From an uncultured Woeseiaceae bacterium (GTDB lineage Bacteria; Pseudomonadota; Gammaproteobacteria; Steroidobacterales; Woeseiaceae), in contig CALZHX010000244.1 of NCBI GenBank assembly GCA_945787435.1, forward strand, positions 1-12,921: a stretch of DNA of 12,921 nucleotides. Direction: 5' to 3'. Position numbers and translations under genes: made by a program. Below, piece after piece: positions 1 to 4,967 of this stretch (the stretch's first letter is position 1; each line of letters opens with the position of its first letter). The notes under the pieces were generated by a model, which searched no databases, was not told the DNA's origin, and saw only the letters and a program-made list of their open reading frames with translations.

Positions 1-360
1 AACCTCGGCCTGTAGGCGTGTCAGGTAGATACGATCGGCCCCTGGCAGAAACGCCTCATAGATATGGCTGCCGCCGATCACCATGATTTCCTCGGCATCG
101 CCTGCGGCCTCGATCGCCGCATCAACTGATGCCACAACGTCACATCCTTCCGCTGCGAAATCAGGATTGCGGGTAACGACTATGTTCTGTCGGCCTGGAA
201 GCGGACGACCAATTGACTCGTAGGTTTTTCGACCCATAACGATGGGCTTGCCCATGGTCAGGGCCTTGAAGCGTTTGAGGTCGCTCGACAATCGCCACGG
301 CAAATCGCCTTTGGCGCCGATGACGTTGTTGGTTGAGACTGCGACTATTAGGGAGATCAT
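1..360 (-). CDS. folA: Dihydrofolate reductase, 3' end cut off by the window edge
   Basis: Reduces 7,8-dihydrofolate to tetrahydrofolate with NADPH in the cytoplasm, regenerating the cofactor that ThyA oxidises. The first 120 residues are visible and the frame is open to base 1; the family is about 160 residues, so roughly the last quarter is missing. It begins MISLIVAVSTNNVIG, matching the E. coli FolA start, and keeps the Leu-Pro-Trp motif (20-22), the catalytic Asp27, the GRKTYESIGRPLPGR block of the cofactor site, and the second glycine pair in VIGGSHIYEAFLP. The ATG at 360 is fixed by this N-terminus, since the family has nothing before it. No Shine-Dalgarno sequence precedes it: the bases upstream are a T-run from a hairpin (375-402). 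It lies 49 bp downstream of thyA on the same strand. Identity is secure; how it is expressed is unclear. Confidence 0.96.
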   Translation of the reverse strand, partial: MISLIVAVSTNNVIGAKGDLPWRLSSDLKRFKALTMGKPIVMGRKTYESIGRPLPGRQNIVVTRNPDFAAEGCDVVASVDAAIEAAGDAEEIMVIGGSHIYEAFLPGADRIYLTRLQAEV

Positions 361-366
361 GTGCAC

Positions 367-402
367 AAAAAATTGGGGTCAGAGCCCTGGGGACCTGACC
401 CC
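367..402 (-). terminator. Hairpin plus T-tract between thyA and folA (terminator or repeat element)
   Basis: Perfect 8-bp inverted repeat GGGGTCAG (375-382) / CTGACCCC (395-402) around a 12-base centre that could add three C-G pairs. Read on the minus strand, the hairpin is followed by AATTTTTT (374-367), a good intrinsic-terminator shape for thyA. The plus strand also has TTTT after the right arm (403-406), so it could work both ways. It sits 7 bases after the thyA stop and ends 6 bases before the folA ATG, so it would block read-through into folA unless attenuated. The GGGGTCAG core also resembles short palindromes I have seen scattered between genes in other proteobacteria, so a repeat origin is possible. 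Confidence 0.6.
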
Positions 403-409
403 TTTTCAG

Positions 410-1204
410 TTAAACGGCTACGGCGGCTTTGATGTGCGGATGCGACTCGTAGTTGAGTATCTCGAAGTCGTCGTACTCGTAATCAAAAATACTCGGCGGC
501 CTGCGCTTTATGGCCAGTCGCGGTAACGGCAGCGGTTCGCGTTGCAGTTGTTCGTCAGCCTGCTCGAGATGATTGCTGTACAGGTGGCAGTCGCCGCCCG
601 TCCAGACGAAGTCACCCACCTTGAGGTCGGCCTGCTGTGCGAGCATGTGCGTCAGCAAAGCGTACGATGCAATGTTGAAAGGTACACCAAGGAAAATGTC
701 GCAGCTGCGCTGGTACAGCTGGCACGAGAGCTTGCCCTCGGCTACCCAGAACTGGAACAAGCAATGACACGGCGGCAACGCCATGTTCTCGATCTCACCG
801 ACGTTCCAGGCACTCAGCATGATGCGGCGCGAGTCCGGGTTTTCCTTCAACTGCTGCATGATCTGCGCTATCTGGTCGACGTGCCCACCGTCAGGCTTCG
901 GCCAGTTGCGCCACTGCACGCCATACACGGGCCCGAGCTCGCCGTTTTCATCGGCCCAGGCATCCCAGATCGATACACCGTTGTCTTTAAGGTACTGGAT
1001 ATTGCTGTCGCCCTTAAGGAACCACAGCAGCTCATGAATGATGGAGCGCAGATGCAGTTTCTTGGTCGTTATGACCGGGAAGCCTTCGCTCAGGTCGAAG
1101 CGCATCTGGTGGCCAAACAGGCTCAGCGTGCCCGTGCCGGTTCTGTCTTCTTTCTTGACGCCGTTTTCGCGCACTTTGCGCATCAGGGACAGGTATTGGT
1201 GCAT
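410..1204 (-). CDS. thyA: Thymidylate synthase
   Basis: Methylates dUMP to dTMP using methylene-tetrahydrofolate, releasing dihydrofolate for FolA. The 264 residues match E. coli ThyA in length and align by eye without gaps. Visible motifs: DRTGTGTLSLFG with Arg21, the nucleophile Cys146 in ALPPCHCLFQF, the phosphate-binding Arg126-Arg127, YQRSCD with Arg166 and Asp169, and Asn177 in PFNIASYALL; it ends HIKAAVAV. The frame is open 19 codons further upstream, but the ATG at 1204 is chosen because it gives the family N-terminus (MHQYLSLMRKV) and lies one base after the lgt stop, which suggests translational coupling. A 12-bp palindrome AGGCAGCTGCCT (1208-1219) overlaps the lgt tail and the weak GAGG ribosome site. 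The lgt-thyA order is the one found in E. coli. A terminator-like hairpin follows the stop. Confidence 0.98.
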   Translation of the reverse strand: MHQYLSLMRKVRENGVKKEDRTGTGTLSLFGHQMRFDLSEGFPVITTKKLHLRSIIHELLWFLKGDSNIQYLKDNGVSIWDAWADENGELGPVYGVQWRNWPKPDGGHVDQIAQIMQQLKENPDSRRIMLSAWNVGEIENMALPPCHCLFQFWVAEGKLSCQLYQRSCDIFLGVPFNIASYALLTHMLAQQADLKVGDFVWTGGDCHLYSNHLEQADEQLQREPLPLPRLAIKRRPPSIFDYEYDDFEILNYESHPHIKAAVAV

Positions 1205-1205
1205 A

Positions 1206-2009
1206 TCAGGCAGCTGCCTCTTTGTTGTTTCGTGTGTACGCCAGGAACAGCATCGTACCACCGGCGACTATCATTGGAGCACTCAGGACCTGGCCCATCG
1301 TGACCCAACCCGCGGCGAGATAGCCGATATCCGCATCCGGGACGCGTACGAATTCAATGAGAAAACGGAACACGCCGTACAGGAACAGGAACAATCCCGA
1401 GACTGCCATGTACGGCCGTGGTTTTGACGAATACCACCAAAGAATCGCGAAAAGTAGAAAGCCCTCGAGAATCGCTTCGTAAAGCATCGAGGCATGCAAT
1501 ACCTGGCCGTTGTACAGCACGCCCCAGGCAACGTCGGTGGGTTTGCCCCAAAGCTCGCCATTGATGAAATTTCCGATGCGGCCAAAGCCGAGTCCGAGCG
1601 GCACCATCGGTGCCAAAAAATCGGTGACTTGCCACATCGTCAGATTCAGTTTGCGGCCGAACAGCCACATCGCGACCAACACGCCGACAAGCCCACCGTG
1701 GAATGCCATACCGCCTTCCCAGATCTTGAACAGGTACAACGGGTCATCTGCGAAGCTGGTGGAGCTGTAGAACAGTGCATGGCCGACCCGGCCGCCGAGA
1801 ATGACCCCCAGCATCGCGTAAAAAATGAGGTCATCGGCCTGTTGCGGTTCCCTGATCACCGAGTGTGGCAGCGCAGTGCGTTTTCTGGCCAGCCACCACG
1901 CGAACAGGAAGCCGATGACATACATCAGGCCATACCAACGAATTTTGACGACGCCGATCGAGAAAATAATCGGGTCGATATCGGGATAGACGATCATGGG
2001 CTGTATCAT
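1206..2009 (-). CDS. lgt: Prolipoprotein diacylglyceryl transferase
   Basis: Inner-membrane enzyme that transfers diacylglycerol from phosphatidylglycerol to the lipobox Cys of prolipoproteins, the first step of lipoprotein maturation. The product has 267 residues (E. coli 291) and several hydrophobic spans. It carries the Lgt signature GRIGNFINGELWG at about 143-155 with the key Arg144, and the EGGMAFHGG loop with His104; the end SMGQ-like VTMGQVLSAPMIVAG is also typical. The ATG at 2009 aligns with the E. coli start (both about 11 residues before DP-IIF); an internal Met5 at 1997 would cut into the conserved N-terminus. No clear Shine-Dalgarno sequence is seen. First gene of lgt-thyA-folA; its start is only 8 bp from the divergent plus-strand gene, so its promoter must lie inside that gene. 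Confidence 0.97.
   Translation of the reverse strand: MIQPMIVYPDIDPIIFSIGVVKIRWYGLMYVIGFLFAWWLARKRTALPHSVIREPQQADDLIFYAMLGVILGGRVGHALFYSSTSFADDPLYLFKIWEGGMAFHGGLVGVLVAMWLFGRKLNLTMWQVTDFLAPMVPLGLGFGRIGNFINGELWGKPTDVAWGVLYNGQVLHASMLYEAILEGFLLFAILWWYSSKPRPYMAVSGLFLFLYGVFRFLIEFVRVPDADIGYLAAGWVTMGQVLSAPMIVAGGTMLFLAYTRNNKEAAA
1945..1970 (+). promoter_or_regulatory. Weak candidate promoter for the plus-strand YyaL-family gene, inside lgt
   Basis: TTGACG (1945-1950) resembles a sigma70 -35 box and AATAAT (1965-1970) a -10 box, but the spacer is 14 bases, shorter than the usual 16-18. The position, about 48 bases before the ATG at 2018, is suitable, and any promoter for this gene has to lie within lgt. 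Listed only as a candidate. Confidence 0.2.
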
Positions 2010-2017
2010 AACAAACC

Positions 2018-4018
2018 ATGACCAATCGCCTCTCCAAAGAAACCAGTCCCTACCTCCTGCAGCACGCCGACAATCCAGTAGAATGGTATCCGTGGGGCGA
2101 GGAGGCCTTTGAGCTCGCCCGCAATTCCGGCAAGCCCGTGTTGCTGTCAGTCGGCTACTCGGCCTGTCACTGGTGCCACGTCATGGCGCACGAATCGTTT
2201 GAGGATGATGCGACTGCCGCCCTGATGAACGAGCTGTTCGTCAACATCAAAGTCGATCGTGAAGAACGGCCGGATGTGGACAAGATTTACCAGACCGCGC
2301 ATCAATTGCTCACCCAGCGCGGCGGCGGCTGGCCACTGACGATGTTCCTGAGCGCCAATGATCAGCGGCCGTTTTTCGGCGGCACCTATTTTCCGAATGA
2401 GGCTCGATACGGGATGCCGAGTTTTTCGGACCTCTTAGTCAAAGTTGCCGATTATTTCGAACAGAATAGCGACGATATCGCAGACCAGGGCAAGCGCTTA
2501 AGTGAGGTCTTCGATCGCCTCGAACCGGAGGCCGCTGCCGACGACCTTGTGATGACACCGGCACCGGCAGAGCAACTTCGGCAGCTGCTGAGCAAGAACT
2601 TCGACTATGATTTTGGCGGCCATGGCGGCGCCCCGAAATTTCCACATCCGGGCACGATCGAGTGGCTGCTGCGGGCGTGGAGAAGTACGGCCGATGACGA
2701 AGAGCCCGATATCGATGCGCTGTTCATGGCAACCCTGACCCTCACACGCATGGCGGACGGCGGCATCTTCGACCACGTCGGCGGTGGCTTCTGCCGCTAC
2801 TCGGTAGACCGTTTCTGGCAGATTCCGCACTTCGAGAAGATGCTGTACGACAACGGCGCTTTGCTTGCTGCCTACTCACAGGCGTTTCTTGCTACGGGCG
2901 AAGATCTGTTCCGGGAAACGGCGAGCCGAACGGCCGACTGGATGCTCGCCGACATGCAATCGCCGAACGGCGGTTTCTACTCCTCGCGCGATGCCGACTC
3001 CGAAGGTGAGGAAGGCAAGTATTACGTCTGGACACCGGATGAAGTCGGCGCCCTGCTCGATGATGAGCAATTCGGCCTGATCGCGAGAAAATTCGGCCTC
3101 GACAAGGAAGCGAATTTCGAGGGCAAGTGGCATCTGACCGTGCGGGAGGCTGTTGATGACCCGGAATCGAAGATTGCACCGGCTCTCAAAAAGCTGCTCG
3201 CCAAACGCGAGACACGGGTGCCGCCAGGGCGCGACGACAAACAACTGACGTCGTGGAACGCGCTTGCCATCCGCGGCATGGCAATCGCGGGCCGCGTACT
3301 CGAACGTGATGACCTGATCGACGCGGCCGAGTCGGCGTGCGACTTTGTTCGCGAAAATCTTCTTGTCGATGGTCGCTTGCTTGCCAGCTATAAAGATGGC
3401 CAGGCGCGGTTTCCTGCATATCTCGATGACCACGCTTTCCTGATCGATGCCATCCTGGAACTGCTGCAATCACGATGGAACAAACGACATTTCGATTTCG
3501 CGATCACGCTCGCTGAGCTGATGCTTGAGCATTTCGAAGATAAGGATAGCGGCGGGTTCTTTTTCACGGCCGATGACCACGAAACGCTGATGCACCGGCC
3601 AAAGCCTTTTGCGGACGACGCAATCCCGTCAGGCAACGGCATTGCGGTACTCGTGTTGCAGCGGCTGGGCCATGTGCTGGGCGAACAGCGCTACATTAAT
3701 GCGGCCGAAAAAGCATTGCGCAGCGCGTGGAAAGCCATGGACGAATACCCACACGGCCATGTCACGTTGATCACGGCACTGGAAGAGTATCTTGAGCCAC
3801 CCGAGATCGTTGTGATACGAGGCGATAAAGCCGACATCTCCGCCCGACACAACCAGACACTTAAGATCTACTCACCTTCGCGGCTCGTCCTGGCGATCGG
3901 ATCGGATGAACCGGACTTACCCGGACTGTTGGCAGAGCGCGCACCAGTCGACGGAAAAGTCGTCATTTATCGATGCGTTGGCACGCATTGTGAGCTGCCA
4001 GAGATCAGTACGCCGTAA
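2018..4018 (+). CDS. YyaL/DUF255 family thioredoxin-fold protein
   Basis: A 666-residue protein of the YyaL (B. subtilis) / SSP411 (SPATA20) family; the biochemical role is not established. An N-terminal thioredoxin-like DUF255 domain (about 1-165) carries the redox-type motif CHWCH (Cys50, Cys53), GGWPL with the cis-Pro at 106, and GGTYFP. The rest has family blocks FGGHGGAPKFPHP (199-211), GGIFDHVGGGFCRYSVD, IPHFEKMLYDNGALLAAY, SSRDADSEGEEGKYYVW and LTSWNALAIRG, and should form an alpha/alpha barrel like those of N-acylglucosamine epimerases. There is no signal peptide, so it is probably cytoplasmic. The start MTNRLSKETSPYLLQHADNPV is the standard family N-terminus. It is hemmed in on both sides: 8 bp from the divergent lgt start, and its last 14 bp overlap the convergent peptidase gene. 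No Shine-Dalgarno sequence is seen. Confidence 0.95.
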   Translation: MTNRLSKETSPYLLQHADNPVEWYPWGEEAFELARNSGKPVLLSVGYSACHWCHVMAHESFEDDATAALMNELFVNIKVDREERPDVDKIYQTAHQLLTQRGGGWPLTMFLSANDQRPFFGGTYFPNEARYGMPSFSDLLVKVADYFEQNSDDIADQGKRLSEVFDRLEPEAAADDLVMTPAPAEQLRQLLSKNFDYDFGGHGGAPKFPHPGTIEWLLRAWRSTADDEEPDIDALFMATLTLTRMADGGIFDHVGGGFCRYSVDRFWQIPHFEKMLYDNGALLAAYSQAFLATGEDLFRETASRTADWMLADMQSPNGGFYSSRDADSEGEEGKYYVWTPDEVGALLDDEQFGLIARKFGLDKEANFEGKWHLTVREAVDDPESKIAPALKKLLAKRETRVPPGRDDKQLTSWNALAIRGMAIAGRVLERDDLIDAAESACDFVRENLLVDGRLLASYKDGQARFPAYLDDHAFLIDAILELLQSRWNKRHFDFAITLAELMLEHFEDKDSGGFFFTADDHETLMHRPKPFADDAIPSGNGIAVLVLQRLGHVLGEQRYINAAEKALRSAWKAMDEYPHGHVTLITALEEYLEPPEIVVIRGDKADISARHNQTLKIYSPSRLVLAIGSDEPDLPGLLAERAPVDGKVVIYRCVGTHCELPEISTP

Positions 4019-4967
4019 GCGCCATCCCCGAGGCCGGGGTGATGTTCGCCGAGTTCTGCCCTGTGAACGTAACAGGTACGGACTCGATCGCCATGCCCGC
4101 ATTGCGTACGACTGCGAAATGCAGATGTGGACCGCTTGAGAATCCTGTGTTGCCGGAGTCTGCGATGTACTGACCACGCTGCACGCGATCGCCCGGACGC
4201 ACGCGAATCGAGTTGGTATTGAGGTGCGCGTAGATCGCGTAAGTGCCGTCGTCATGCAGGATGCGCACTACGTTTGCCGCTGGTCCGTCGCGTGCGGGGT
4301 CCAGGCCGCCACGGAAATTGCTGGCTGCCACATCAAAAACAACGCCGCCACGCGCTGCCATAATATCGGTGCCAATTGGCATCGCGATATCGATCGCATA
4401 GAAACTGTCGATCGTCACATGCGTTGCTACTTCGGGGTAGGCCTGCGTCACCGGGTGATCTGTCGCAATAGCAAACGGCGCGCGATAAGCCTGCTGCGGA
4501 CGATGGCGTGTACCGGGATCGCCTGCCAGGTACTTGTATTGGTATTCGAGAAACGGCGCGTCTTCGGTTTCAAGTAAATCGAGCGCGACTAACGTCAGGT
4601 CGGTGCGCGGCGGTACAACCCAACTCAGATCCTCGTCCGGGTGCGGAAACTCCAGCCCACGAATCGATTTGAACGTGACGACGAGTTCAATAGGAGCATA
4701 CGATTGGTTGTATGCAACGAGCTCAACCGTGCGGCCGACGAATTCGTGCTTAACGCTGACCTCGGCGCCGTTTTTGTGACTGCCTTGCAGCTGGCGAACT
4801 TCAACCACGGTGTCATCGTCGGGTGGGCGGTCCGAGTAGATCCACTCACCGTCAGGCCCGCGATACTTGTATAGCGATTGTGCCGAGGCGAAGCCGCCGG
4901 CAATCAGCAGCACAACGATCGCTACAAGTAGCGACTTAGGAGCCGATTTTCGTCCGCCGCCAACCAT
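4005..4967 (-). CDS. Exported M23 (LytM) family peptidase with DUF4124-like N-terminus
   Basis: Probable periplasmic peptidoglycan endopeptidase or amidase regulator. From the ATG at 4967 the product has 320 residues: a signal peptide (KSAPK basic part, hydrophobic 13-26, likely cut after ASA at 29), a DUF4124-like segment (SLYKYRGPDGEWIYSDRPP, 31-49), a beta-rich middle, and a C-terminal LytM domain (about 175-300). LytM motifs seen: AIDIAMPIGT with Asp193, YAHL with catalytic-type His248, and GPHLHF with His281 and His283. The usual HxxxD His is Phe189 here; His183 may replace it. The frame is open upstream with another ATG at 4988; 4967 is preferred because it places the signal peptide correctly, though neither has a good ribosome site. 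The gene start overlaps the end of the double-HtrA gene by 32 bp, so the two are probably co-transcribed, and its stop overlaps the convergent YyaL-family gene by 14 bp. Confidence 0.88.
   Translation of the reverse strand: MVGGGRKSAPKSLLVAIVVLLIAGGFASAQSLYKYRGPDGEWIYSDRPPDDDTVVEVRQLQGSHKNGAEVSVKHEFVGRTVELVAYNQSYAPIELVVTFKSIRGLEFPHPDEDLSWVVPPRTDLTLVALDLLETEDAPFLEYQYKYLAGDPGTRHRPQQAYRAPFAIATDHPVTQAYPEVATHVTIDSFYAIDIAMPIGTDIMAARGGVVFDVAASNFRGGLDPARDGPAANVVRILHDDGTYAIYAHLNTNSIRVRPGDRVQRGQYIADSGNTGFSSGPHLHFAVVRNAGMAIESVPVTFTGQNSANITPASGMALTAY

Noticed and set aside
1208..1219. 12-bp palindrome AGGCAGCTGCCT at the lgt-thyA junction
   Set aside because: It encodes the lgt C-terminus and gives at most a 4-bp stem; it may slightly mask the thyA ribosome site but is probably chance.
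1205..1261. 19-residue N-terminal extension of ThyA starting at 1261
   Set aside because: It overlaps the lgt coding end and has no counterpart in the ThyA family; the ATG at 1204 gives the exact 264-residue length.
542..1303. 253-codon plus-strand open frame opposite thyA and lgt
   Set aside because: Shadow of two strong genes; no family resemblance.
4026..4039. Hairpin CCCCG-AGGC-CGGGG just after the YyaL-family stop
   Set aside because: Only 5 bp, no T-run follows, and it is coding sequence of the M23 gene.
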